Origin: Algoriphagus boseongensis
GTDB lineage: Bacteria; Bacteroidota; Bacteroidia; Cytophagales; Cyclobacteriaceae
Reading direction: 5' to 3'
Length of the DNA stretch: 54,583 nt
NCBI RefSeq assembly: GCF_004362805.1
Contig: NZ_SNYF01000012.1
Span: 1 to 54,583, forward strand
The notes under the pieces are model-generated. The model was given only the letters and a program-made list of their open reading frames with translations, searched no databases and was not told the origin of the DNA. The first letter of the stretch is position 1. Every line of letters starts with the position of its first letter. The position numbers and the translations under genes were made by a program. Positions 26,135-34,681 of this stretch are shown in pieces.

Positions 26135-26830
26135 ATGAAGATTCTTCGCTGGATTTGGAGACTGCTTTGGAAGACAACACTTTGGTTTTTGGGAATTTCA
26201 ATTGGATTGGTAATTCTTTACCGGTTTATCCCTGTACCATTTACCCCCTTAATGATCATTCGCGTTTTTGAGCAAGCTTTTGATGAAAAAAGGGAGGTAA
26301 GGCTATACAAGGACTGGGTTTCCATTGATGAAATCTCGCGTCATATGCCTCAAGCAGTAGTGGCATCAGAAGATCAGAAGTTTCTGGATCATCGAGGCTT
26401 CGATTTCGAGGCTATGGAAAAGGCTTGGGAAGGAAACAAAAAAGGGAAACGAGTCAAAGGTGCCAGTACTATCACTCAGCAAACTGTCAAGAATGTATTT
26501 CTGTGGCCTGCACGTAGTTATTTGAGAAAAGGACTTGAGGCCTATTTCACTGTTTTGGTTGAACTGATTTGGTCTAAGGAGCGAATCATGGAAGTTTATC
26601 TCAACGTGATCGAAATGGGTGATGGGATTTACGGGATTGAAGCAGCTGCACAATATTATTATAAAATACCCGCTGTAAAACTTAATAGAAGCCAGTCTGC
26701 AATGATTGCGGCTGTTTTACCGAATCCAATCCGTTGGAAACCTTCGAAGCCTACTGGATATATCCGAGGAAGGCAGGCATGGATCCTACGCCAGATGAAT
26801 AATCTAGCTCCGGTAGGATTTGGAAAATAG
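26135..26830 (+). CDS. mtgA: Monofunctional peptidoglycan transglycosylase
   Basis: A 231-residue inner-membrane GT51 enzyme that polymerises lipid II glycan strands. A membrane anchor (LLWKTTLWFLGISIGLVIL) precedes the catalytic domain with VVASEDQKFLDHRGFD (catalytic Glu), GASTITQQTVKNVFLWP, and EVYLNVIEMGDGIYGIEAAA. No transpeptidase domain is present. It ends 419 bases before the next gene's 3' end, next to the DnaA-box cluster. Confidence 0.95.
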   Translation: MKILRWIWRLLWKTTLWFLGISIGLVILYRFIPVPFTPLMIIRVFEQAFDEKREVRLYKDWVSIDEISRHMPQAVVASEDQKFLDHRGFDFEAMEKAWEGNKKGKRVKGASTITQQTVKNVFLWPARSYLRKGLEAYFTVLVELIWSKERIMEVYLNVIEMGDGIYGIEAAAQYYYKIPAVKLNRSQSAMIAAVLPNPIRWKPSKPTGYIRGRQAWILRQMNNLAPVGFGK

Positions 26831-27064
26831 AATTTCCGATGTAAAAAATTCACTTTTCTAAGAAGGTTTGAGGTTGATTTTGCTGATCAACCCAAACTGA
26901 TCATTTTTGTTTTAGCTTGGATAAAAAATTCCAAATAAAATTTTATTTCAGCCGGTTTGTGATCCATAAAATACCAATAAAAAATACTCCCCCTGGGGAC
27001 TTATCATTCTCAAAAAAACGGCCTCTATCGCGCGTATTTTGAGATTAAAAAACGCAAGAAAAAT

Positions 27065-27223
27065 TTATCCACAAATTCAATAATTTATCCACACACCTCT
27101 AAAATAATACTATAAAACATTGAAAATCAATACAATAAGTATGTGTTAGTATTGCTGAATTTGTGGATAATTGTTGCTAAGTTCGATTTTTTCGACAGCC
27201 TTTTCGTGGAAAAAAGTGGATAA
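27065..27223. other. Cluster of DnaA boxes, candidate oriC or DnaA-binding locus
   Basis: Three exact DnaA boxes occur: TTATCCACA at 27065-27073 and 27085-27093, and its complement TGTGGATAA at 27162-27170. A fourth, AGTGGATAA at 27215-27223, has one mismatch. They sit in a 419-base gap (26831-27249) between the 3' ends of mtgA and a ClC gene, so no promoter is needed there. The spacer is strongly AT-rich, with inverted CAATAC/GTATTG repeats at 27128 and 27149. These are features of bacterial replication origins. dnaA itself is not seen in the window, which is not decisive in Bacteroidota. The rest of the gap (26831-27060) holds a 7-bp stem at 26872-26892 and AT-rich DNA but no gene. Confidence 0.5.
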
Positions 27224-27249
27224 ATCCAAATTCCAAATAATATTCTAAA

Positions 27250-29034
27250 TCAGCCCAAATCGTGCTTTTGTCGCAGCAATCTTTTTCGGTAGGTATTGAA
27301 AATTCTTGACTTGGAAACAAAGCCTATATAGCGCTCATTTTCAATGACTGGGAGATTCCAAGCCCCTGATTTCTCAAATTTCTCCATAGCTGATTGCATA
27401 TTTTCAGTAACCAATAGGACATCAGGGGGACTGTGCATAAGCTGTCGCACCAAGAGGTTGTTTTGCTTTTCTGGATCAAACATGATTTCTCTGATATCAT
27501 CCAGGGTAATGATTCCTCTGAGTTGTTTTTCCTCATCCACCACAGGAAAAATATTTCTCTTCGACACCTTTACCAACTGAACCAAATCACCAAGTTTGGA
27601 GTCGGGATGAATGGGTAAAAGGTCCCTCTCAATGACGTGGGAAATATTGATTGCATCCAGTAACTCCTGATCCTTGCTTTCTGGAAGCTGCTTTCCCTGG
27701 TCTTTCAATTGTAATTTGTAGAGACTGTCTTTTTGGAAGTAAGTAGTAGTAGTGTAAGAAATCGCGGAAACAAACATCAATGGGACAAAGAGCTCATAGC
27801 CCCCCGTAATTTCTGCGATTAAGAATATCGCGGATAGAGGGGAATGCTGAACTCCGGCCATTACCCCGCACATGGCCACTAAAGTGAAATGTGCCAAAGG
27901 AAGGGAAATGTGGAAATCCACCATGTTTTTGGAATAGGCGAACAAAAAGCCTAAGATTCCTCCGACGTACAATGAAGGAGCAAAGATCCCTCCGCTACCT
28001 CCAGCACCAATAGTGATAGCGGAAGCGATTGGTTTGAAAAGAATAATCAAGCCAAGGAATCCCACGATCAACAAGGGATTTTCAAAAGCTGAGAAGAATG
28101 GACTCTTGGCTAGCAATTCTCCAGTTTGGCCTTCGATTAAAAGATTTAGCGTGTCATATCCCTCACCATAAATGGGAGGAAAGAAAAACACCATAAAACC
28201 CAGAAAAGCACCTCCATATAGGAGCCTCATCCATTGGTCCCCCATATCTTCCATGATATGCTCGGTTTTTCGGACCATCCGTGAAAAGTAAAGAGAGACA
28301 ACACCACAGATAATGCCCAATAACAAGTAATAAGGCATATGTGAGGCACTGAATGAATCGACCAGATCAAACTTGAAAACCGATTCCCGTCCCATTAAAA
28401 TCATAGAGGTCAAAGAGCCCATCACCGAAGCTATCAATAGAGGGATAAAGCTTGAAGTGCTTATTTCCAGAAGAATTACTTCAATCGCAAAAATTACCGC
28501 GCCGATTGGGGCACCAAATATTGCCGAAATAGCTCCTGCCGCACCGCAACCGATAAGCAAGGCTCTTTTCTTTGCATTGAGGTGCATGAGTAATCCCACA
28601 TTGGATCCAATGGCTGACCCTGTGACGACCATCGGCGCTTCCAATCCTACCGATCCTCCAAAACCAACCGTCAGCGCTGAAGTTATTACTCGGCTATAAG
28701 TTTTTATTCTTGGAATTAGGGCTGAGTTTTTTGAGATATTAAAAAGAACATCCGGGATTCCATGTCCTCCTACGTCTTTCAAAACATATTTTCCGATAAG
28801 ATATGCGACAGATATCCCAATCAAGGGATAAAGGATATACATGAAATTGGCATACTCGGTATAAAAGTCCTCCGTTAAAAAATGCTGGATAAAATGAACG
28901 GCCGTTTTCAAAATCACTGCTGCCAAACCTGAAAATATCCCAATCAATCCACTTAAGATTAGGATAAAAGCCTGATTGCTCATGTGTTTGAGCCTCCAGA
29001 TCAGTAGTTTGGTTATAAAATCATTTTTGGCCAA
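27250..29034 (-). CDS. ClC-family chloride channel/antiporter with CBS domains
   Basis: A 594-residue membrane protein. The ClC core has GGHGIPDV (filter), GSVGLEAPMV with the gating glutamate, AIEVI, GSGGIFAPSLYVGG, and SPLSAIFLIAEITGGYE. Residues about 460-585 carry a pair of cytoplasmic CBS domains (LVQLVKVSKRNIFPVV and VSKSRIFNTYRKRL ends). The selectivity segment has His instead of the usual Ser (GSGIP), so anion preference could differ from chloride. It lies 44 bases downstream of an M28 peptidase gene on the same strand, probably co-transcribed. Confidence 0.95.
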   Translation of the reverse strand: MAKNDFITKLLIWRLKHMSNQAFILILSGLIGIFSGLAAVILKTAVHFIQHFLTEDFYTEYANFMYILYPLIGISVAYLIGKYVLKDVGGHGIPDVLFNISKNSALIPRIKTYSRVITSALTVGFGGSVGLEAPMVVTGSAIGSNVGLLMHLNAKKRALLIGCGAAGAISAIFGAPIGAVIFAIEVILLEISTSSFIPLLIASVMGSLTSMILMGRESVFKFDLVDSFSASHMPYYLLLGIICGVVSLYFSRMVRKTEHIMEDMGDQWMRLLYGGAFLGFMVFFFPPIYGEGYDTLNLLIEGQTGELLAKSPFFSAFENPLLIVGFLGLIILFKPIASAITIGAGGSGGIFAPSLYVGGILGFLFAYSKNMVDFHISLPLAHFTLVAMCGVMAGVQHSPLSAIFLIAEITGGYELFVPLMFVSAISYTTTTYFQKDSLYKLQLKDQGKQLPESKDQELLDAINISHVIERDLLPIHPDSKLGDLVQLVKVSKRNIFPVVDEEKQLRGIITLDDIREIMFDPEKQNNLLVRQLMHSPPDVLLVTENMQSAMEKFEKSGAWNLPVIENERYIGFVSKSRIFNTYRKRLLRQKHDLG

Positions 29035-29078
29035 GCTCGATTACTAGTTTTGGTGAAAAGTAAAAGTTAGGCATTTGT

Positions 29079-30029
29079 TTAACTCCCTTGAAGTAATTCG
29101 GCATCTAATGCAAGAATACATTTCAAAATAAGATTAACCGCATTGGTGAAAAACTCAGGTTGGATATTTTCAAATTCGTCTGAAGGCTTGTGGTAATCTT
29201 CATGATCTTCTACTCCAAAATAGATATGTGGGATTTTTTTGTCAAAAAATGCCCCATGATCTGAGGATTTCGTCCAGTCTTCTCTTCCAGTTCCGGGTAT
29301 ATCATGTCCAAAAACCAAAGTTGGATTTGATCCTTTTGATGCTCGTTCTAAAATGGGTTTTAAGCTGGGATTATGGTAAGTTCCAGAAGCATACAATTCA
29401 TTTTTATCGCTCCTTGAAACCATATCCATATTGACATTTACTACAATTTGATCCAGGCCATAGGGGAAATCCTCCAGCAGTGCTTTCCCTCCCTGCAAGC
29501 CCATTTCTTCCGCATCAAGGGCTGCAAAGATTAAGGCATGTTTAGGTCTGTTTTTGGAAAAATAATCGGCCAAGGCCAATAGTGCAGAAGTACCTGATGC
29601 ATTATCATCTGCCCCATTGTAAATAGAATCCCCAGAGGCATTTTTCCGACCAATTCCGACATGGTCATAATGTGCCGTTATTACGATGACTTTTTTGGAT
29701 TCACTTCCCGGAATCAAAGCAATGATATTTGCGGCATCCTCATAGGTTACTTTTCTTCTCGTATTTTGAAAAGTAAAGAGTTGGGTGAAATCATGATATA
29801 GAGGCTCGACTAAGTCCAACTTGGAAAGGTTTTCTAAAATATAGGAACGAGCCATTAAACTCCCTTCCGAAAGAGTCTCACGGCCTTGGAGTTCGTCTTT
29901 TGAAAGGTATTCCAGATGGTTTAATACCTTTTGAGCGTTTATTTGCTGTGCAAAACTGGGATCGGTGTAACCTAGCAAAGCAATCAATCCTAAAATTTTG
30001 AAGAATTTTCTACACATCTGGTGTTCCAT
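29079..30029 (-). CDS. Secreted M28-family zinc aminopeptidase
   Basis: A 316-residue protein with a signal peptide (ILGLIALLGYTDPSFAQ). The di-zinc M28 motifs are in order: TAHYDHVGIG, NGADDNASGTSALLALA, FAALDAEEMGLQGG, MDMVSRSDKNE and the last ligand in KSSDHGAF. It is a periplasmic or secreted aminopeptidase. A start four codons later (MCRKFF) is equally possible. It is divergent from an unknown secreted protein with only 56 bases between them and precedes the ClC gene. Confidence 0.95.
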   Translation of the reverse strand: MEHQMCRKFFKILGLIALLGYTDPSFAQQINAQKVLNHLEYLSKDELQGRETLSEGSLMARSYILENLSKLDLVEPLYHDFTQLFTFQNTRRKVTYEDAANIIALIPGSESKKVIVITAHYDHVGIGRKNASGDSIYNGADDNASGTSALLALADYFSKNRPKHALIFAALDAEEMGLQGGKALLEDFPYGLDQIVVNVNMDMVSRSDKNELYASGTYHNPSLKPILERASKGSNPTLVFGHDIPGTGREDWTKSSDHGAFFDKKIPHIYFGVEDHEDYHKPSDEFENIQPEFFTNAVNLILKCILALDAELLQGS

Positions 30030-30085
30030 GTTTCGTTACGTATATTCGTAAAAGTACAAAGCCAAAGCCAAAGCCGTCCAAATAG

Positions 30086-31075
30086 ATGAAATTTATCCTT
30101 TCCCTTGGTGTTTTTTTTAGTGTTTTAGTGGTAGGATTTGCTCAGGGACAATTACCCGAAAGCTTTTATGATGGAAAGTCAGTGGTGATGATCTCCACCG
30201 ACCCAGGTGCCAGACCAGTGCTTTCCTGGCAAGTTTTAGCTGATAGCATTCATCCGTATTTGGTGGAGGCAGGAGCAGATCCGATTGGTTATTTTGAATT
30301 GGAGCAAGTGGTTCTGTCAGAAGCCCGTCAGGCGGCATTTGCGACTGCTTTTCTTCAGAGAAAAGTTCAGAATATCATCTTGGTGACCCGACAAAAATCT
30401 AAGTTGAGTATTCATGTTGGGGCATTTAGTGGGGATGGAAAAATTATCCCCACAGCAGCGCTTTATGGGCTTTCTGGAGCGGATTGGAATGAGGCTGGGG
30501 GTGTATTGGCAGAGTTAGGAAAAGGCAAAAGTTCCAAAAACCTGCTTGTGATCGATGTGGCTGAATTTCCAACAATTAGTAATGTGGAAACTGCTCAGGC
30601 TGCCCAGAGATTTTTACCCCGGAATCCCCTGAATTTAGAAGTTTTCAAATTAGGAATCCCCTTGGAAGGCTCCTCAGCACAAACGGGTTTAATGAGTGCG
30701 TTTCGATACGATTTACTAGGAAAAAGCCAAGAGGCTATTTTGGCGGAACAAAGTGCTCAAAAAAGCCAGCTGGAATCTATCTTTGAAAGCAATTATTCCA
30801 ATCCAATTGAATGGCTGACGGAGGCAAAAACTAATCAGGAACTAATTCAAAATCGAGTTCAATTTTTATTGGTGAAAGTTGAGGGAAGACAAGCTGACTT
30901 GATGCAAAGTATGGGATTGGAACCTGTAGCCGGTGAAGCTGCCTCTCAAATTGTAGTGAAGTACTACATTAAATTTTTGGTGAGGGATGAATTATATATA
31001 GGACCGGAATGGGATGCAAATTCGGATTGGAGAATTGCACTGACTCAATTCCTGCAAAACCTCAAAAAGCAATAA
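30086..31075 (+). CDS. Unknown secreted protein, no recognised domain
   Basis: A 329-residue protein with a signal peptide (SLGVFFSVLVVGFAQG). I do not recognise a family. The middle has mixed alpha/beta segments (ILVTRQKSKLSIHVGAF, LLVIDVAEF) and a long helical part from about 200 to 270 rich in Gln and Glu. The end (YYIKFLVRDELYIGPEW) is aromatic. It has no lipobox and no C-terminal sorting signal, so a periplasmic location is likely. It faces the M28 gene across a short divergent promoter region. Confidence 0.75.
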   Translation: MKFILSLGVFFSVLVVGFAQGQLPESFYDGKSVVMISTDPGARPVLSWQVLADSIHPYLVEAGADPIGYFELEQVVLSEARQAAFATAFLQRKVQNIILVTRQKSKLSIHVGAFSGDGKIIPTAALYGLSGADWNEAGGVLAELGKGKSSKNLLVIDVAEFPTISNVETAQAAQRFLPRNPLNLEVFKLGIPLEGSSAQTGLMSAFRYDLLGKSQEAILAEQSAQKSQLESIFESNYSNPIEWLTEAKTNQELIQNRVQFLLVKVEGRQADLMQSMGLEPVAGEAASQIVVKYYIKFLVRDELYIGPEWDANSDWRIALTQFLQNLKKQ

Positions 31076-31104
31076 GGTTTAGAGTTTTTATCGAGAATCT
31101 ATAA

Positions 31105-31136
31105 ATAAAAAAAACCTCCTAATGGAGGTTTTGGAC
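31105..31136 (+). terminator. Terminator after the unknown secreted protein
   Basis: AAAACCTCC pairs with GGAGGTTTT around TAAT, and is preceded by an A run. The T run after it is short (four), so strength is moderate. Confidence 0.7.
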
Positions 31137-31304
31137 TGATTTAGGGTGTGGTGATTTGAGCAACTTTTACTAATTCAATTTCAGAAAATAATTTTTTAGC
31201 TGATCTCTAACCGAAACAAATAATATTTTTTCGTTTTTCCTATTTAATCACGAAAATTTTATGAAATATCTTTAGTTCAGCGTATAAATAGTGCTAATTC
31301 AGAT

Positions 31305-31871
31305 TCAATAGATGTTTTCATTAAGAAAGGGAATCAAGGCAAGAATGATTGCCTGACGATAGTATTCAGATCGATCTACTACCCCATGTGTCAGAATTCC
31401 AACCGATCCACCCTGCTGTTTTGAGTTTTCTTTTTCAAAAACCAGATCATCTGCCTTTCCAAGCTCCATTCCTCCCTTGACTAATTCGGCTACTTTTTTG
31501 GGTAAATAGAACGTTCCCGTTTTGGATTGACCGGATTTACCATTTCTATCCAAAACGTAAATCCATGCAAAGGCAAACATTCCATGGTTGTCCTCATCAA
31601 TTCCTCCTTCCAGTCCTACCCAATAATTGGCATCAGGAAAAACTTTCTGGGAGTTTATAGCTCGATTTTTCGCTCCGAGAAGGGTTTCTTCATCCCCAAC
31701 GGGTTGATCGGGAACTCCCGAGAAGGCATTGATTCCTTCTACAAGAAATGATCTATTGAAAGCTTGGGTAAATCCGTCCTCTGTACAGGCAATTTTAACT
31801 GGATTTTTACTTCCTACTAATACAAGTGGCTTTTCTGATTCCTGAATGTTTTGTCTTTTCCTAAACTGCAT
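31305..31871 (-). CDS. Inosine/xanthosine triphosphatase YjjX-like
   Basis: A 188-residue protein of the YjjX/DUF84 family, which hydrolyses non-canonical purine triphosphates such as ITP and XTP. Residues supporting this are VGSKNPVKI near the N-terminus, FSGVPDQPVGDEETLLGA, YWVGLEGGID, and SVGILTHGVVDRSEYY. The first ten residues are probably not part of the core. It starts 22 bases after yebC on the same strand, likely one transcript. Confidence 0.9.
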   Translation of the reverse strand: MQFRKRQNIQESEKPLVLVGSKNPVKIACTEDGFTQAFNRSFLVEGINAFSGVPDQPVGDEETLLGAKNRAINSQKVFPDANYWVGLEGGIDEDNHGMFAFAWIYVLDRNGKSGQSKTGTFYLPKKVAELVKGGMELGKADDLVFEKENSKQQGGSVGILTHGVVDRSEYYRQAIILALIPFLNENIY

Positions 31872-31893
31872 TTAATTTTTTGCCCAATCTGGA

Positions 31894-32601
31894 TTAGGCC
31901 ATGTTGGTGAATACCTGGTTTACGTCATCATCCTCTTCCAATCGATCAATCAACTTATTGATGATTTCTTCCTGTTCTTCGGTAAGTTCAGTCAAGGTAG
32001 TTGGGAATCGCTGAAAATCTGCTGAAATCACTTCGATTCCTTTGTCTTCTAAGGCTTTTTGCATAGCACCAAAATCTTCAAACTCAGTGTAAACGAATAA
32101 TTCCCCTTCGTTTTCAGCAATTTCGGTTAGGCCTGCGTCGATCAATTCCAGTTCGAGCTCCTCCATGTCATAGTTACCTTGGGCAAAACGGAATACAGCC
32201 TTTCGGTCAAACATAAAGCTTACCGAGCCAGATGTGCCTAGGGAACCTCCAGCTTTTGAAAAATAAGAGCGGACGTTGGCCACAGTTCTATTGGTATTAT
32301 CTGTGGAGGTTTCTACGATGACTGCCACCCCAAATGGTCCGTAACCTTCGTATACAATTTCTTCGTAATCTCTTTCTTCCTTATTGGAAGCTCGTTTGAT
32401 CGCAGCCTCAATTCGGTCTTTGGGCATTTGTGCACCTTTGGCATTTTGGATCACTGTCCTAAGCTTGGCATTGGTTGTAGGATCAGGGCCGCCAGCCTTT
32501 ACTGCCATTACAATTTCTTTTCCTAGTCTGGTAAACACTTTGGACATTTTGTCCCAGCGCTTAAACTTTCTTTCTTTTCGGAATTCAAATGCTCTTCCCA
32601 T
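31894..32601 (-). CDS. yebC: YebC/PmpR-family DNA- or ribosome-associated protein
   Basis: A 235-residue protein starting MGRAFEFRKERKFKRWD, the usual N-terminus after HKW-type motifs are replaced in Bacteroidota. Family blocks are MPKDRIEAAIKRAS, VEGYG-like YEGYGPFGVAVIVE, NVRSYFSKAGGSLGTSGSV and FMFDRKAVF. YebC proteins act as transcription regulators and, in recent work, help translating ribosomes through proline-rich stretches. It is followed by the YjjX gene. Confidence 0.96.
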   Translation of the reverse strand: MGRAFEFRKERKFKRWDKMSKVFTRLGKEIVMAVKAGGPDPTTNAKLRTVIQNAKGAQMPKDRIEAAIKRASNKEERDYEEIVYEGYGPFGVAVIVETSTDNTNRTVANVRSYFSKAGGSLGTSGSVSFMFDRKAVFRFAQGNYDMEELELELIDAGLTEIAENEGELFVYTEFEDFGAMQKALEDKGIEVISADFQRFPTTLTELTEEQEEIINKLIDRLEEDDDVNQVFTNMA

Positions 32602-32622
32602 GGGTTTACTTTTTGAGGTGGG

Positions 32623-32630
32623 CAAAAATA
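32623..32630 (-). promoter_or_regulatory. Candidate yebC promoter (TATTTTTG)
   Basis: An exact minus-strand TAnnTTTG element 22 bases upstream of the yebC ATG. No CAA (-33 on the minus strand) is seen at usual spacing. Confidence 0.4.
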
Positions 32631-32743
32631 ACAATTCTTTTGGCTTAGGGGAAAATGAATTACAATACATTACTGGAGATGTTTCCTGTTTTTTCCTAGA
32701 CTAATTGCTTCAAAAAACGTGTATTGAGTAATTCCTCTTTCTT

Positions 32744-34084
32744 ATGAACACCTCTCTTAATTCTCCAATTCCCAACCTTCCTAAGCTTAATTTACCGAAG
32801 GTGGTTATCGTAGGAGCAGGTTTTGCAGGCCTCAAACTGGCAAGAAATCTCAAAAACTCTCCATTCCAGGTGATTTTGGTGGATAAGAATAATTACCACC
32901 AGTTTCAGCCATTATTCTATCAAGTTGCAACTGCTGGATTAGAGCCATCAGCCATTTCCTTTCCACTGAGAAAGATTTTTCACAATACTCAAAATGTCAG
33001 CTTTAGAATGGCTGAGGTGCTGCGGGTGGATCAAAACGCGAAACGCCTATTTACGGATATAGGCTATGTTGATTTTGATTATTTGGTCCTGGCAATGGGG
33101 GCTGATACCAATTATTTTGGATCCAAAAACATAGAATACTTTTCTTCTCCGATGAAAACTGTCTCGGAGGCTTTATATATACGGAATAAGATTATTTCAA
33201 ACTACGAACGAGCTATAAGTTTGGAGAAGGAGAGTGATCGAAAAGCATTAATGAATGTGGTGATCGTTGGTGGAGGTCCGACTGGGGTTGAATTGGCCGG
33301 GGCAATGGCAGAATTGAGAAATAATGTATTTCCAAAAGATTATCCCGAGTTGAGTTTCAAAAATATGAAGGTTACCCTGGTGGAGGCTGGTCCCAAATTA
33401 TTAGCTGCTATGTCAAATGATGCGCAGGAGCACGCTAATGCTTATTTGAAACAATTAGGAGTCGAAGTATTTCTTCAAACCAGGGTTTTAGACTACGATG
33501 GGAAGACAGTTATTTTGGAAGGAAAGGAGGCTATCAATACTGAAACTTTACTTTGGGCGGCAGGAATAAAGCCTAATCGAATCGAGGGATTTTCTGAGAA
33601 TCAATATGCTGCTAATGGTAGGATGATCGTGGATGAGTTTAATCAGTTGATTGGAGGGCACGATATTTTTGTGCTTGGTGATCAATGTTTAATTCATTCA
33701 GAAAAACTTCCAAAAGGTCATCCTCAAGTAGCCCAGGTAGCTATTCAACAAGCTAAAAACCTGTCCAGAAACCTGATTAGAATAGAAGCAGGGAAGGATA
33801 TTTTTCCTTTTGAGTACAAAGACTTGGGTTCTATGGCAACTGTTGGCAGAAAGCTAGCGGTGGTTGATTTACCATTCATGAGATTTCAAGGACTATTTGC
33901 GTGGATGACTTGGCTTTTTGTACACTTGATGGCAATTCTGGGAGTGAAAAATAAGTTATTTATCTTTTTTGACTGGGCTTGGAACTACTTGAGTTTTGAT
34001 CCGAGCTTGCGACTTTTAATCAAACCCAAATATGTTAGGGCTTCTGAGCGGAAGGAATTGATTGAAGAAAAAGCAGGGGGTTAA
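32744..34084 (+). CDS. ndh: Type II NADH dehydrogenase-like flavoprotein
   Basis: A 446-residue FAD/NAD(P) oxidoreductase with two Rossmann motifs, VVIVGAGFAGLKLARNL near residue 20 and VVIVGGGPTGVELAGAM near 175, and the second FAD motif DIFVLGDQC. The C-terminal part has hydrophobic stretches (LFAWMTWLFVHLMAILG) that would bind the membrane surface, as in NDH-2. It would pass electrons from NADH to quinone without pumping protons. It stands alone and is followed by an unrelated Spy-like gene after an 85-base gap. Confidence 0.93.
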   Translation: MNTSLNSPIPNLPKLNLPKVVIVGAGFAGLKLARNLKNSPFQVILVDKNNYHQFQPLFYQVATAGLEPSAISFPLRKIFHNTQNVSFRMAEVLRVDQNAKRLFTDIGYVDFDYLVLAMGADTNYFGSKNIEYFSSPMKTVSEALYIRNKIISNYERAISLEKESDRKALMNVVIVGGGPTGVELAGAMAELRNNVFPKDYPELSFKNMKVTLVEAGPKLLAAMSNDAQEHANAYLKQLGVEVFLQTRVLDYDGKTVILEGKEAINTETLLWAAGIKPNRIEGFSENQYAANGRMIVDEFNQLIGGHDIFVLGDQCLIHSEKLPKGHPQVAQVAIQQAKNLSRNLIRIEAGKDIFPFEYKDLGSMATVGRKLAVVDLPFMRFQGLFAWMTWLFVHLMAILGVKNKLFIFFDWAWNYLSFDPSLRLLIKPKYVRASERKELIEEKAGG

Positions 34085-34169
34085 GGTTCTTTAACAAATA
34101 GAATTTTAACCCTGATTAAACCGTCCTCATTTCCATAGGTCTAATCCACGAAACAAAACCAAAACAACT

Positions 34170-34577
34170 ATGAAAAAGTGGATGATTGGAGCTGCCTTCT
34201 TGGTCTTTACAAGTTTGGGAGTTACCGCACAGCAACAAAGCAAAACACCTCCTTCTCCTGAAGAAAGAGCTCAACGGATGACAGAGAGAATGGCCGAAAA
34301 ATTAGGTCTGAGTGAGGAACAAAAGAAGCAGATCTATGAAGTTAATCTGGAAAATGCGGCAAAGCGTCAAACTGAAATGGAGGCTCAAAAAGCTGAAAGA
34401 CAGGCAAAGCAAGCTGAGATGAAGGCACAGGAGGAGAAGATCAATCAGATTTTGACTGAAGAGCAAAGAAAGCAGTGGGAGGAAATCAAAATGGAAAATA
34501 GAGATCGAAGAAGACCCGGAGGCCAAGTGCATGACCGAGGTGAAATTCGCAGAGGTCCTCGAGGAGGTAATAATTAA
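34170..34577 (+). CDS. Small secreted helical protein, Spy/CpxP- or DUF4890-like
   Basis: A 135-residue protein with a signal peptide (AAFLVFTSLGVTAQ) and a very charged helical body rich in Glu, Lys, Gln and Arg: ERMAEKLGLSEEQKKQIYEV and ILTEEQRKQWEEIK. The repeated LxxEQ..Q(I/W) pattern resembles the LTxxQ motifs of Spy/CpxP periplasmic chaperones. The C-terminal tail is rich in Arg, Gly and Pro. A periplasmic chaperone or stress role is inferred from resemblance. Confidence 0.75.
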   Translation: MKKWMIGAAFLVFTSLGVTAQQQSKTPPSPEERAQRMTERMAEKLGLSEEQKKQIYEVNLENAAKRQTEMEAQKAERQAKQAEMKAQEEKINQILTEEQRKQWEEIKMENRDRRRPGGQVHDRGEIRRGPRGGNN

Positions 34578-34582
34578 AAAGG

Positions 34583-34612
34583 AGAAAGCCACCCTAGGGG
34601 TGGCTTTCTTTA
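34583..34612 (+). terminator. Terminator after the Spy-like gene
   Basis: AGAAAGCCACCC pairs with GGGTGGCTTTCT across a TAG loop and is followed by a short T run. It may also end gltD from the other strand. Confidence 0.75.
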
Positions 34613-34681
34613 TCGCAGGTGGGTCAACTAAACAGGGTACTATTGATGTGCCAGGAACTTCCCACAGGAAAGCTCTTGGCG

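Noticed and set aside
26872..26892. TTGAT...ATCAA pair that looks like an FNR site.
   Set aside because: The spacing is 7 bases rather than 4, so it is a simple hairpin near the end of mtgA.
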